Source of the DNA: Acinetobacter sp.
Lineage (GTDB): Bacteria > Pseudomonadota > Gammaproteobacteria > Pseudomonadales > Moraxellaceae
NCBI GenBank assembly: GCA_030152275.1
Contig: JASLHF010000143.1
Coordinates: 1 to 20,309 of the forward strand
Direction of reading: 5' to 3'
Length of the DNA stretch: 20,309 nt
The number at the start of each line of letters is the position of its first letter. Positions within the stretch are counted from its first letter, which is position 1. Both the position numbers and the translations under genes were made by a program. Below the pieces are notes generated by a model, which had not been told where the DNA came from, searched no databases, and worked only from the letters and a program-made list of their open reading frames with translations. Positions 1 through 6,489 of this stretch are shown here, piece after piece.

Positions 1-612
1 GTGATGAATGTATCGTTAATTCTGTATGCAGAGCATGAATTTAACGCCTCAACGTTCACAGCGCGTGTCTGTGCATCAACATTGTCTGACATGCATTCAT
101 GCATCACCGGCGCGATTGGTTCACTGCGCGGTCCGCTCCACGGTGGCGCAAACGAAGCTGCGATGGAAATGATTGAAAACTGGACGTCACCAGAAGAAGC
201 GGAGCGTGAAATGCTGGGCAAATTGGAACGTAAAGAAAAGATCATGGGCTTTGGTCATGCAATCTACAAAGACAATGATCCGCGTAATGGCATCATCAAA
301 ATCTGGTCTGAGCGTTTAGCGAAAGACGTTGGTGATACGGTGCTTTATCCAGTATCAGTACGCTGTGAAGAAGTGATGTGGCGCGAGAAGAAATTATTCT
401 GTAACGCAGACTTCTTCCATGCATCTGCTTATCACTTCATGGATATCGCAACCAAGCTGTTCACGCCAATCTTTGTGATGTCGCGTGTAACCGGCTGGGC
501 AGCGCATGTAATGGAACAGCGTGCGGACAACCGCATTATTCGCCCAAGCGCGGATTATACAGGTCCAGAACTGCGTAAAGTGGTGCCTATTGCAGAACGT
601 TCAGCGGCTTAA
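1..612 (+). CDS. prpC: 2-methylcitrate synthase PrpC, C-terminal 203 residues (5' truncated by window edge)
   Basis: This enzyme condenses propionyl-CoA with oxaloacetate to 2-methylcitrate in the cytosolic methylcitrate cycle of propionate breakdown. The visible part is the C-terminal half of a citrate-synthase fold, against a usual length of about 380 aa. It includes the segment LRGPLHGGANE with the catalytic His (residue 47 here), GFGHAIY with the second active-site His (86), the Asp of NADFFHA (137), and the closing RVTGWAAHVMEQR...RIIRPSADYTGP block typical of PrpC rather than GltA. The frame is open to base 1; the GTG/ATG at the edge is internal, since family members read through this point. 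The gene ends at a strong hairpin terminator, so no acnD or prpD follows it directly on this strand. Confidence 0.95.
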   Translation: MMNVSLILYAEHEFNASTFTARVCASTLSDMHSCITGAIGSLRGPLHGGANEAAMEMIENWTSPEEAEREMLGKLERKEKIMGFGHAIYKDNDPRNGIIKIWSERLAKDVGDTVLYPVSVRCEEVMWREKKLFCNADFFHASAYHFMDIATKLFTPIFVMSRVTGWAAHVMEQRADNRIIRPSADYTGPELRKVVPIAERSAA

Positions 613-647
613 TTTTTTAGTATTAGATTCAGATTCAAGCTGAACAG

Positions 648-673
648 AAAAAAGCCTCGCAAGAGGCTTTTTT
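648..673. terminator. Bidirectional intrinsic terminator after prpC
   Basis: A perfect 11-bp stem (AAAAAAGCCTC / GAGGCTTTTTT) with a GCAA loop, with runs of A on one side and T on the other. It ends prpC and can also serve the convergent minus-strand gene whose stop is at 712. Confidence 0.9.
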
Positions 674-711
674 ATTATTTTAAAGTCATAAATTAAAATA
701 ATTGAGTTAAA

Positions 712-1332
712 TTATTTACCGAGCAATACAGGGTCTTCAATGCTGTAGCCTGTTTCAAATGGAATGCCAAGATATTGTACGGTAGTGAGCATAAAAGGCT
801 GATAAGGCACTTTGTAGGCTTGAGTGATTGTGAGTCCTTCCTTATAGCTGACGGCATTTTGTATACTGCTTTTATAAGAGGCGCTTTTGATCAGATATTG
901 ATAAGTCCATTTATCAATTCTTTGTTGTGGATCATACCAAGCTGGTTCTGTGCCATTAATAGAAGTAAGCAATTGAATGCTGACATTATTGTGGTAAATC
1001 GGTGTCAGTTGAACTAAACGCTTTTTGATTTTCTCAATTGCTTGATTAAATTGCGTACTGTCCTGATCATAATTTATTTGTTTTGTTTTAGGATCGATAT
1101 AGAGAGACCGAACACTGACCAGCCGCTGCGGTTTCTGTGCATTCAGTTGGTAATAATAAAGTTGAGGCAAACGTCCGCGCCCATCTTCAAAGTGGCGCAA
1201 TAGATAAATCTTTTGGTCTTTTTTATCAAGTCCAAGGACTTCAATCGTTTGAGAGCCGCCGACAGTAGCCCAAGCTGCTAGACTGATAATGCAGATAGGC
1301 ATGCACAGTAAAATAGGTTTAAAGTTCATCAT
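712..1332 (-). CDS. Secreted protein of unknown function (206 aa)
   Basis: I do not recognise a family. The N-terminus is a signal peptide: MMNFKP followed by a hydrophobic core and a likely AWA cleavage site before VGGSQTIEVLG, so the mature protein is probably periplasmic. The rest is soluble, rich in Tyr, Gln and Lys, with no Cys in the mature part and no obvious catalytic motif. I start it at ATG 1332 because GCGAGGG lies six bases upstream; an in-frame TTG at 1347 would add five residues but would put that ribosome site inside the gene. It is convergent with prpC and apparently monocistronic. Existence is well supported; function is unknown. Confidence 0.75.
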   Translation of the reverse strand: MMNFKPILLCMPICIISLAAWATVGGSQTIEVLGLDKKDQKIYLLRHFEDGRGRLPQLYYYQLNAQKPQRLVSVRSLYIDPKTKQINYDQDSTQFNQAIEKIKKRLVQLTPIYHNNVSIQLLTSINGTEPAWYDPQQRIDKWTYQYLIKSASYKSSIQNAVSYKEGLTITQAYKVPYQPFMLTTVQYLGIPFETGYSIEDPVLLGK

Positions 1333-1450
1333 TCTAAGCCCTCGCAATAAGAAGGTTTAAATTTAATATAACGCAAAAACGTTCAATATCCTTTAACTAT
1401 CGTTGGCCTAAGATTAAAGCTCAAATTTGAAGCCTAGGGGAATAACTGAT

Positions 1451-1981
1451 TCAGTCAGATAAGATGCTGGTCAAAAGTGCTGTTTCAATAAGCTTTAATA
1501 CTTCGCAGGCAGTGAGCGCCGTTAACTGATCAAGCCGGTCCAAAGGGGAGCCTTGTAAAAAATATTTCAAATGCGTGCTATGGTGCTGAAATAGAATACA
1601 AATATAAAATGTACCTTCAGGCTTTTGTGGGGTCGCACTGCCGCCGGGCTTAAGCAGGCCCGTACAGGCCACTACAATATCTGCTTTTGAAAAAAGCTTT
1701 TTGCCTTGACGTGCCATTGCTTGCGTCACTTCTGCTGATTCAGCAGTATGAGCTTTGATGAGTTCAGGATCGACATGTAAAATTGAAATTTTAATGCTGG
1801 GATCATAACTGACCAAGCCGCCTAGCAGTATATCTGCACCGCTATTTTTATAAATAGAAAACTGGCTGGCTAAATAACCAGAACTTGCACTTTCTATAAA
1901 TGCAATCGTCAGCTTATTTTGTTCTAAAGCTAGACAGCATTTTTTAATCATATTTAAATAGTCGGAATTATGTCGATTCAT
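1451..1981 (-). CDS. Divergent CinA C-terminal / PncC-like domain protein (176 aa)
   Basis: This is a stand-alone CinA C-terminal domain, the family that includes nicotinamide-nucleotide amidohydrolase PncC, which deamidates NMN in pyridine nucleotide recycling. Recognisable blocks are AFIESASSGYLAS (residues 27-39, the family's ESCTGG signature), GGLVSYDPSIK (54-64), HTAESAEVTQAMA (78-90), and ADIVVACTGLLKPGGSATPQKPEGTFYI (100-127). The length fits the single-domain form. It departs from the consensus: ESCTGG has become ESASSG and the usual TGIAGPGG has become TGLLKPGG, so amidohydrolase activity is not assured. The Glu and first Ser of the signature are kept. No good ribosome site precedes the ATG at 1981. 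It may be a paralogue that has drifted in specificity; the family call is firm, the activity is not. Confidence 0.8.
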   Translation of the reverse strand: MNRHNSDYLNMIKKCCLALEQNKLTIAFIESASSGYLASQFSIYKNSGADILLGGLVSYDPSIKISILHVDPELIKAHTAESAEVTQAMARQGKKLFSKADIVVACTGLLKPGGSATPQKPEGTFYICILFQHHSTHLKYFLQGSPLDRLDQLTALTACEVLKLIETALLTSILSD

Positions 1982-2208
1982 TTTGAATAATTGCTCTAAA
2001 GGTATTTAGTAGACTGTATTTTTTACACTGCTTGAAAATATCAAATCAAATATTGAAAGTGCTGATATTTTATACAATTTTTACAGGCTTATAAATGAAT
2101 CTGGCTGATTGGACAATTGATGTGCAAAAATAAAAAATTAGTGGTTTCAAGTAGTGTAAAACAGTGGTAAAACTAAAAATAAAGTGCATAGTTAAATAGG
2201 CTGAAACA

Positions 2209-2442
2209 ATGAAAACAACCGTAAAGTATGTCGTATTAAAAAGTATGGATTATCAGCTTGGTACACCGCTTTTTCAGGAAGAGTTAGAAGCAGACAATCA
2301 ATATTTTGATTCCATTCCATCTGAAATTACACATCAGAATCATAAATTTAAAGTCAAGAGTAAAGAACTGAAGCGCCTTTATTTAGCAGAAGAGCACGAA
2401 GATAGTCAGACTATTATTGTTAAAGTAATAGCTGCACAATAA
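2209..2442 (+). CDS. Small hypothetical protein (77 aa)
   Basis: A short acidic/basic mixed soluble protein with no signal peptide or membrane segment. It starts MKTTVKYVVLKSMDY and ends with a beta-type stretch SQTIIVKVIAAQ. I recognise no domain. The ribosome site is weak (GGCTGAAACA before the ATG). The frame is followed 14 bases later by a strong terminator, and a divergently transcribed gene lies upstream, so it forms its own transcription unit. Codon use resembles its neighbours. I take it as a real lineage-specific gene because of the terminator and composition. Confidence 0.65.
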   Translation: MKTTVKYVVLKSMDYQLGTPLFQEELEADNQYFDSIPSEITHQNHKFKVKSKELKRLYLAEEHEDSQTIIVKVIAAQ

Positions 2443-2456
2443 CGAGAAAATGATCA

Positions 2457-2490
2457 TAAAAGCCTAAAAAAATTAGGCTTTTATTTTTTT
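2457..2490 (+). terminator. Intrinsic terminator after the 77-aa gene
   Basis: Perfect 11-bp stem TAAAAGCCTAA / TTAGGCTTTTA with a five-A loop, followed by a T-rich run to 2490. Confidence 0.9.
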
Positions 2491-2794
2491 GTAGTTTTTT
2501 GTGTACTGTCATTGGTCGGTTAATCGTCAAATAGTAAAGAAAAATTACAAAAATATGTGACATATTCATCAAAAATTTGCAAAAATGTCATCATTCTGAT
2601 ACTTGAAGTTGATTCAGAAGCCAGATTTATCGTTGCAGAATTTCGCTTGGTTTTAGGCACTAAAACACAGGCTGGGGGGAGTTTTGTTATTATAAATATG
2701 GATTAACTTTTGGAGTGTCGCATTTTATAAATGCAAATAAGAGCCATTATTAAATAGCCATTATTTGCATTTTTTGTTGATTACGGTAGTCATT
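2484..2794. other. Gene-free AT-rich spacer with one long hairpin
   Basis: About 310 bases without a convincing ORF on either strand. It holds the 12-bp inverted repeat at 2729-2772 (listed separately) and probably the promoter of the small membrane-peptide gene at 2795. A sequence TTATTATAAATATGG near 2687-2702 could hold a -10 element, but I find no well-placed -35. Confidence 0.6.
2729..2775 (+). terminator. Terminator-like hairpin: 12-bp inverted repeat plus T tract
   Basis: AAATGCAAATAA (2729-2740) pairs perfectly with TTATTTGCATTT (2761-2772) and is followed by further T residues to 2775. The 20-base loop is long for a terminator. The nonamer GCCATTATT occurs twice, at 2743-2751 and 2757-2765, as a direct repeat. 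No gene ends just upstream, so this could close a short non-coding transcript or be a regulatory structure in the 5' region of the ORF at 2795. Confidence 0.45.
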
Positions 2795-2908
2795 ATGGAA
2801 ATTTTAAAGTTTATTAAGAGTTTTAATACACTTGGAACTTATCTAGTACTCGCTATAGCGCTGTTGGTTTTTCTCATTTTGTATTTTTATGTGATTAGCC
2901 CTGCTTAA
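2795..2908 (+). CDS. Candidate small single-span membrane protein (37 aa)
   Basis: The frame reads MEILKFIKSFNTLGTYLVLA, then a hydrophobic stretch rich in Leu/Val/Phe/Ile, and ends YFYVISPA. It has one clear transmembrane segment of about 20 residues (18-35) preceded by a short Lys-containing N-terminus, the normal layout of bacterial small membrane proteins. A dedicated terminator follows at 2977-3008, and a large hairpin precedes it. The ribosome site is weak (GGTAG, about seven bases before the ATG). No family is recognised. The layout supports a real gene, but a chance ORF cannot be ruled out. Confidence 0.5.
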   Translation: MEILKFIKSFNTLGTYLVLAIALLVFLILYFYVISPA

Positions 2909-2976
2909 AATTGAGAAAAAATAATTCATACCCTTAACCAGAAATTTTAAAAAAACCAGTGAGAGAATTAAGTCTC

Positions 2977-3008
2977 CTAAAAAAGCATCCTTGCGGGTGC
3001 TTTTTTAG
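2977..3008 (+). terminator. Intrinsic terminator after the 37-aa ORF
   Basis: A 14-bp stem, CTAAAAAAGCATCC pairing with GGGTGCTTTTTTAG (one G-T wobble), closed by a TTGC loop. No longer ORF precedes it, which is indirect support for transcription of the small ORF at 2795. Confidence 0.85.
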
Positions 3009-3205
3009 TGAAATAAAAAACTTTAATTGAAGCTTAAAATGGATGATTTGTAGGCGATGTACCTTCATATCATCTTTTGTGCATATACATGTATGAGCTT
3101 TTGCAACGCTTGTTTGATGATTTTTAAAAGCGGTAGATTATTAGGTTGAAAATCTGGAAAAGCAGTGATCCATCTCAGATCTCAGGCTTTTTTAGGAGAA
3201 GTGAC

Positions 3206-3301
3206 ATGGAATTTATTTGTTTTAATAAATACATACACATAATTATTTCAGCGGGCAAAAAAATGTCTATAATTAGGCAAAATTTTAAAATCCAACAATA
3301 G
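3206..3301 (+). CDS. Possible short leader ORF (31 aa) upstream of the lipoprotein gene
   Basis: This ORF has one of the best ribosome sites in the window: AGGAG (3194-3198), seven bases before ATG 3206. It encodes MEFICFNKYIHIIISAGKKM followed by a Lys/Arg/Gln-rich tail, and stops at 3301, eight bases before the ATG of the lipoprotein gene. Just upstream is an imperfect hairpin ending in a T run (about 3158-3193). The arrangement could be a translated leader or a small cationic peptide. Against this, a TATAAT-like promoter lies inside the ORF, so the lipoprotein gene may be transcribed without it. No homologue is recognised. Confidence 0.35.
   Translation: MEFICFNKYIHIIISAGKKMSIIRQNFKIQQ
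3245..3273 (+). promoter_or_regulatory. Probable sigma70 promoter of the 72-aa lipoprotein gene
   Basis: A perfect TATAAT -10 hexamer at 3268-3273, with a weak -35 candidate ATTTCA at 3245-3250, spacing 17. It would give a short untranslated leader before ATG 3310. Confidence 0.45.
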
Positions 3302-3309
3302 GCAATCTT

Positions 3310-3528
3310 ATGATGAACTTGAAATACGGCCTGATTATTTTAGCTGCTGCAGCGGCAGTGGGCTTGAGCGCTTGCGGTAAAAAAGAGGAGGCTGCTCAGG
3401 CGCCTGCAGAAAATGCTGCTTCAGCACCGGCTTCAGAAGAAACTCCAGTACAAAATATTGAAGTTAGCCCAGATATGATTGACGCTGCGCCAATGGATGA
3501 GCCTGCCGCTAGTGAGGCTGCGAAATAA
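3310..3528 (+). CDS. Small Ala/Glu-rich lipoprotein (72 aa)
   Basis: The N-terminus MMNLKYGLIILAAAAAVGLSAC is a lipoprotein signal with lipobox LSAC; the Cys at residue 22 would be lipidated and followed by GKKEE. The mature 50 residues are low-complexity, rich in Ala, Glu and Pro (AAQAPAENAASAPASEETPV), probably unstructured and acidic. Short lipoproteins of this type are common in Acinetobacter and have no assigned role. The second residue after Cys is Gly, not Asp, so outer-membrane sorting is expected. Two consecutive ATGs (3310, 3313) are possible starts. It has its own promoter and terminator. Confidence 0.8.
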   Translation: MMNLKYGLIILAAAAAVGLSACGKKEEAAQAPAENAASAPASEETPVQNIEVSPDMIDAAPMDEPAASEAAK

Positions 3529-3565
3529 CATATTTTCAGCATCTGCTTTAGACAGAAAATGTTAT

Positions 3566-3592
3566 AAAACCCGCTTTTTTGAGCGGGTTTTT
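3566..3592 (+). terminator. Intrinsic terminator after the lipoprotein gene
   Basis: Ten-bp stem AAAACCCGCT / AGCGGGTTTT with a short T-rich loop, then TT. Confidence 0.9.
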
Positions 3593-3846
3593 ATATAAAA
3601 AATCATGTGTCTATGGCTTTTGTTTTGCAACAAGAACCGAATGTAAAGTGGTTTTTTCAGTTGCGGTTTTATAAAAGAGAGGTTTATATTTGTTCAATAA
3701 TTTAAAGTATCTGAACTGCTCTGTCACATTAAAAGGTCTTCTACAATAAACCGTTTAATATCGATGAATTGATGGAACTTTGTTCTGTTGAGGAGCTTTG
3801 ATGCAATTTTTGCATACTGTTATTTTTAAATATAGGAAATTAAACT

Positions 3847-4284
3847 ATGAAAAATTGGATGACAGCATTTTTCGCTTCTTGTTCTGTATTGATGAGCGCA
3901 TGCAGTACTGTGCATACGGATAAGTTGCCCGAAAATCAATTGGGTTTAGCTAACCCTGCCAGTGTATATTGCGTCAAAATGGGCGGTAAAAGTATTATAA
4001 AAAATGAAGAGGCTGGTCAAACCGGCTACTGTCAGTTGCCGAATGGCTCAGTAAAAGAGGAATGGAGCCTTTACCGCGCATCACAGCGATGTCTTCCAGA
4101 TGCTGCACAGCAGTTGGTTGGTCAGATTGGTTTAAGTGATTCTCAGATTCAGTCAATAACTCAGGCGCAGATTGTACGTAAGATACAGCCAGGCCAGCCT
4201 GTGACCATGGATTATCGTGAAGAAAGAGTTACAGTTGTTGAGCATCCGGTTAGCAAAAAAATTATACAGGCAAATTGCGGATGA
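3847..4284 (+). CDS. DUF333 + I78-type peptidase-inhibitor-like lipoprotein (145 aa)
   Basis: A lipoprotein signal (lipobox region LMSAC, Cys 19, then Ser) is followed by two domains. Residues about 35-78 are a DUF333 domain: NPASVYCVKMGGKS...GQTGYCQLPNGSVKEEWSLYRA, with its two conserved Cys. Residues about 85-145 resemble the I78 peptidase-inhibitor family: LVGQIGLSD, then RKIQPGQPVTMDYREERVTV and the closing NCG. I78 members are known as serine-protease inhibitors; this one has a Val where many have Leu-Asn after the RE-R motif, so inhibition is not certain. The lipid anchor suggests it faces the periplasm, where it could guard envelope proteins. Start: ATG 3847 with AGGAAA upstream. A 10-bp hairpin follows the stop. 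Confidence 0.85.
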   Translation: MKNWMTAFFASCSVLMSACSTVHTDKLPENQLGLANPASVYCVKMGGKSIIKNEEAGQTGYCQLPNGSVKEEWSLYRASQRCLPDAAQQLVGQIGLSDSQIQSITQAQIVRKIQPGQPVTMDYREERVTVVEHPVSKKIIQANCG

Positions 4285-4287
4285 TTT

Positions 4288-4327
4288 ATATTCTGCGCAA
4301 AGGCTGAAACACATGGCCGCAGAGTAT
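4288..4327 (+). terminator. Hairpin just downstream of the DUF333/I78 gene
   Basis: ATATTCTGCG (4288-4297) pairs with CGCAGAGTAT (4318-4327), one G-T wobble, 20-base loop. There is no T run after it, so it may be a weak terminator or a 3' end stabiliser. Confidence 0.35.
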
Positions 4328-4489
4328 TATTAGAAACTCCCTTACAGATTTTTACATCCCATTTAACTTATCTCAAATTCACTTATTTTTTGCTTTTCAT
4401 TGTTTGTAAAAAGTTTATTAAATTTTGTGATATTGGTTGAAATACAGGTATATACTGAATTAACAGTAATGCAAACTAAGGTGAACAGC

Positions 4490-4675
4490 ATGCCTGCAAA
4501 ATTTTTTGTGACATTTCTAGGTTATTTGCTCGCGGTTTTAGTGATTGGCGCAGTATTTATTAATACTGTATTTGATCATCCAGTTGTAGAATTTTGGATT
4601 TTATTGCTTTTACCTTGTTTTGGTGTGCCTATTCTGGCTTCTGTAGCATTAAGCCGCATTGATTCAGATGCTTAA
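4490..4675 (+). CDS. Small two-span membrane protein (61 aa)
   Basis: The protein starts MPAKFFVTFLGYLLAVLVIG and has two hydrophobic segments, residues about 5-27 and 35-54, separated by NTVFDHPVVEF, with a short acidic tail (SRIDSDA). It is therefore an inner-membrane hairpin protein with both ends on the same side. I choose ATG 4490 because TAAGGTGA lies five bases upstream; in-frame starts at 4469 and 4400 lack a ribosome site and add non-hydrophobic residues. No domain is recognised. It is a lone gene, followed at 4796 by a strong terminator. Confidence 0.7.
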   Translation: MPAKFFVTFLGYLLAVLVIGAVFINTVFDHPVVEFWILLLLPCFGVPILASVALSRIDSDA

Positions 4676-4795
4676 AGTGATCTTATACTTACTGTGTTGA
4701 ATTGCTACGCAGTAATTAGGATTGTAGTGTCTTAAGCTTTATCATCTTTTTAAATTGATGAATAAACCATATAGGCTTAGGTACATAAGACAAAA

Positions 4796-4827
4796 GCTAA
4801 AAAAACCTCATATGAGGTTTTTTTAGC
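4796..4827. terminator. Perfect 32-base palindromic terminator
   Basis: The 16-base half GCTAAAAAAACCTCAT is followed by its exact reverse complement. The T run on either strand makes it work in both directions; the minimum loop comes from the CATATG centre. It ends the 61-aa gene, or a longer 3' region of it. Confidence 0.8.
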
Positions 4828-4886
4828 AGCCACAAAAATGTAACACTTAGATGATATAACAAAGAAAAATCAACTGTGAAATTGTG

Positions 4887-5111
4887 ATGGATCTAAGTGT
4901 TAAAGAAATCAATAAGCAAATAGATGAGTTTAAAAAGGGCGGTAATGAGCCTAAAGCTTTAGTAATCGGCTATAAAACATATGCACGGCTGATGAGTGAA
5001 AATAAGTTTTCTGACAAAGTGACTAAAGACAGCAGCGATCCGCTGATCCGTTATTATAAAAACATTAAGCTAAAGATTGTGACAGAAAAATACTATTTTG
5101 AAGTGAGATAA
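4887..5111 (+). CDS. Small hypothetical soluble protein (74 aa)
   Basis: A Lys-rich cytosolic protein without signal or membrane segment. It starts MDLSVKEINKQIDEFKKGG, followed by PKALVIGYKTYARLMSE and a C-terminal stretch SSDPLIRYYKNIKLKIV ending TEKYYFEVR. The alternation suggests a small alpha/beta fold, but I do not recognise a family. I choose ATG 4887 over the GTG at 4884; no strong ribosome site precedes either. It lies 59 bases after a strong terminator and so has its own promoter. No terminator appears until the bidirectional one at 5446. Confidence 0.65.
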   Translation: MDLSVKEINKQIDEFKKGGNEPKALVIGYKTYARLMSENKFSDKVTKDSSDPLIRYYKNIKLKIVTEKYYFEVR

Positions 5112-5445
5112 GGTTTGGAGGCTGAGTCATTTTAAATGGTTTTAACTGCTATTGGCGTATAAGCGATTGAAGAGTTAAGCAGCAGAAACACGTAAGAAAA
5201 TCTGACCTGTAATAAAATCTGAGCAGAAACTGTGTGCAGAGTTGTGTTAGTTATGCATAAGTAGGATTGAAGTGCTTTTATGCTGTTCTAGTGTCTTAAA
5301 TAAATCAGCTGAGTATGCTCTAACGATCTAATTTTTTTTGATGTATTTTATATTGATTGTATGCTGGGACCAGTTGAGCAAAGCCTGTGTGAAAAATTGT
5401 TAATTAGCATTGTTTTATATAAATTTTCACTGTAAGTCTTAGCAT
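5112..5445. other. Gene-free spacer
   Basis: About 330 bases with no ORF over 30 codons that looks coding, no clear inverted repeat, and no recognised RNA. It may hold the 3' tail of the preceding transcript. Confidence 0.6.
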
Positions 5446-5477
5446 AAAAAAGCCGTCTATCATGACGGCTTTTTTTT
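5446..5477. terminator. Bidirectional intrinsic terminator
   Basis: Stem AAAAAAGCCGTC / GACGGCTTTTTT with a TATCAT loop and eight T residues. It serves the minus-strand DUF4198 gene (stop at 5499) and possibly plus-strand transcription from 4887. Confidence 0.9.
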
Positions 5478-5498
5478 ATTTTCACTTATATGTAGCAC

Positions 5499-6386
5499 TT
5501 ATTCAGAGACTTCAACAGTCAAGCCGTAAGTATAGCTATCAGGGCTCGGTTTTTTTGTGTTGTCTGCTTCTGCCTCCGGGTAAGCTGCAGTAATCAAGTA
5601 AATACCTGACTGTTCAAATTTAATTTCAGCTTCGCCCTTGATGTTAGTGGTTACATGCGGCTGTTCACGCTTAGCATTTTGTTCATAGCTTCCTGCGCCT
5701 TTAAATACTTCAATTTCTAAATGGGGCACAGCTTTGCCGTTATTCAGAACTTGTACTTTTAATGTTTCACCAGCATAAAGCTCACTAGGATGCGTTAGCA
5801 GCTTAAATTCAAATCCTTTATTGCTAACGGCTGGAATAGGCGAAGGCTTGCCTTTAGTCACAAAACTTTCGGCAATAAAATGGTTCGCAACTTCAAGAGT
5901 TTGAGCATTTGTTGGGACTTGGTCAGCGGCAATTACACGCGGCGGCTGATTATTTACTGGAGCAGGTATTTGGGTTGGCTGTGCAGCTTGCGGCTGTTTT
6001 GGGGCGGGCATTTGACCTGGCCGCACGGGACGTACGCGTAGCCAGCGGCCATCTACCAAGGCATATTTCATACTATTGCCGGCGGCATCTACAGTGCGAA
6101 TGCGGTAAGTGCCTTCAGCTGGTAAATCAAATTCAGCAACACTAAAGCGTTTTAGGGCTGCTGCAGGCTTAATTTGCTCAGATTTTCCATTTGGGCCAGT
6201 AATGCTGTAGGCAGTATTAAAATTATTTGAAGCCACAAAAAATTTTTCAACAGTAATAGCGCTTTGAAATGAAATATTGGATGACGTGGTATCAAATGCA
6301 TCAGGTAAAATAAATGGACTTACGGTATGTGCGTTAGCCAATACAGGCAGTGACGTGACCAATGCAATTTTAAGCCAATTTTTCAT
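5499..6386 (-). CDS. DUF4198 periplasmic protein, NikM-like metal/redox partner (295 aa)
   Basis: A signal peptide (MKNWLKIALVTSLPVLANA) with an AxA site would leave His20 as the mature N-terminus, as in several periplasmic metal-binding families. Residues about 20-118 form a first beta domain (TVSPFILPDAF, then DLPAEGTYRIRTVDAAGNSM). Residues about 119-165 are a Pro/Gln/Ala-rich linker. Residues about 166-295 are the second beta domain, with LYAGETLKVQVLNNGKAVPH, EVFKGAG and TNIKGEAEIKFEQSGIYLITAAY, the pattern of DUF4198. Family members are linked to transition-metal uptake and to flavin/PepSY reductase loci. It is transcribed divergently from the apbE-PepSY-flavoprotein operon across a Fur-type site, so shared iron control is likely. 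Start: ATG 6386 with GGAG eight bases upstream. The exact ligand is unknown. Confidence 0.85.
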   Translation of the reverse strand: MKNWLKIALVTSLPVLANAHTVSPFILPDAFDTTSSNISFQSAITVEKFFVASNNFNTAYSITGPNGKSEQIKPAAALKRFSVAEFDLPAEGTYRIRTVDAAGNSMKYALVDGRWLRVRPVRPGQMPAPKQPQAAQPTQIPAPVNNQPPRVIAADQVPTNAQTLEVANHFIAESFVTKGKPSPIPAVSNKGFEFKLLTHPSELYAGETLKVQVLNNGKAVPHLEIEVFKGAGSYEQNAKREQPHVTTNIKGEAEIKFEQSGIYLITAAYPEAEADNTKKPSPDSYTYGLTVEVSE

Positions 6387-6434
6387 TTATGAAGCTCCAA
6401 GATAATTTATTTATCAGAATATGCCGTAATCTAC

Positions 6435-6463
6435 TTGATAACCATTATCAATATCAATAATAT
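6435..6463 (+). promoter_or_regulatory. Promoter of the apbE-PepSY-flavoprotein operon
   Basis: TTGATA (6435-6440, five of six to the -35 consensus), a 17-base spacer, and TAATAT (6458-6463, four of six to the -10). The Fur-type site fills the spacer. A weaker minus-strand promoter for the DUF4198 gene may overlap it (TTGATA at 6457-6452, TAGATT at 6433-6428, spacing 18). Confidence 0.6.
6436..6455. promoter_or_regulatory. Fur box in the divergent promoter region
   Basis: GATAACCATTATCAATATC (6437-6455) matches the classical 19-base Fur consensus GATAATGATAATCATTATC at 15 of 19 positions. TGATAACCATTATCA (6436-6450) fits the 7-1-7 palindrome TGATAAT-n-ATTATCA with one mismatch. It overlaps the promoters on both sides, so one bound repressor could shut both transcription units when iron is sufficient. 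Confidence 0.7.
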
Positions 6464-6489
6464 TCTAAAAAATATTTAGGAGAATCAGC

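Noticed and set aside
775..1017. Plus-strand 80-codon ORF
   Set aside because: Antisense shadow of the secreted-protein gene at 712-1332; no ribosome site and unlikely composition.
4796..4827. 32-base perfect palindrome as a regulatory operator
   Set aside because: The A7/T7 flanks and GC-rich centre are those of a bidirectional intrinsic terminator, as elsewhere in the window.
5909..6145. Plus-strand 78-codon ORF
   Set aside because: Antisense to the linker and first domain of the DUF4198 gene; arises from its Pro/Gln/Ala-rich codons.
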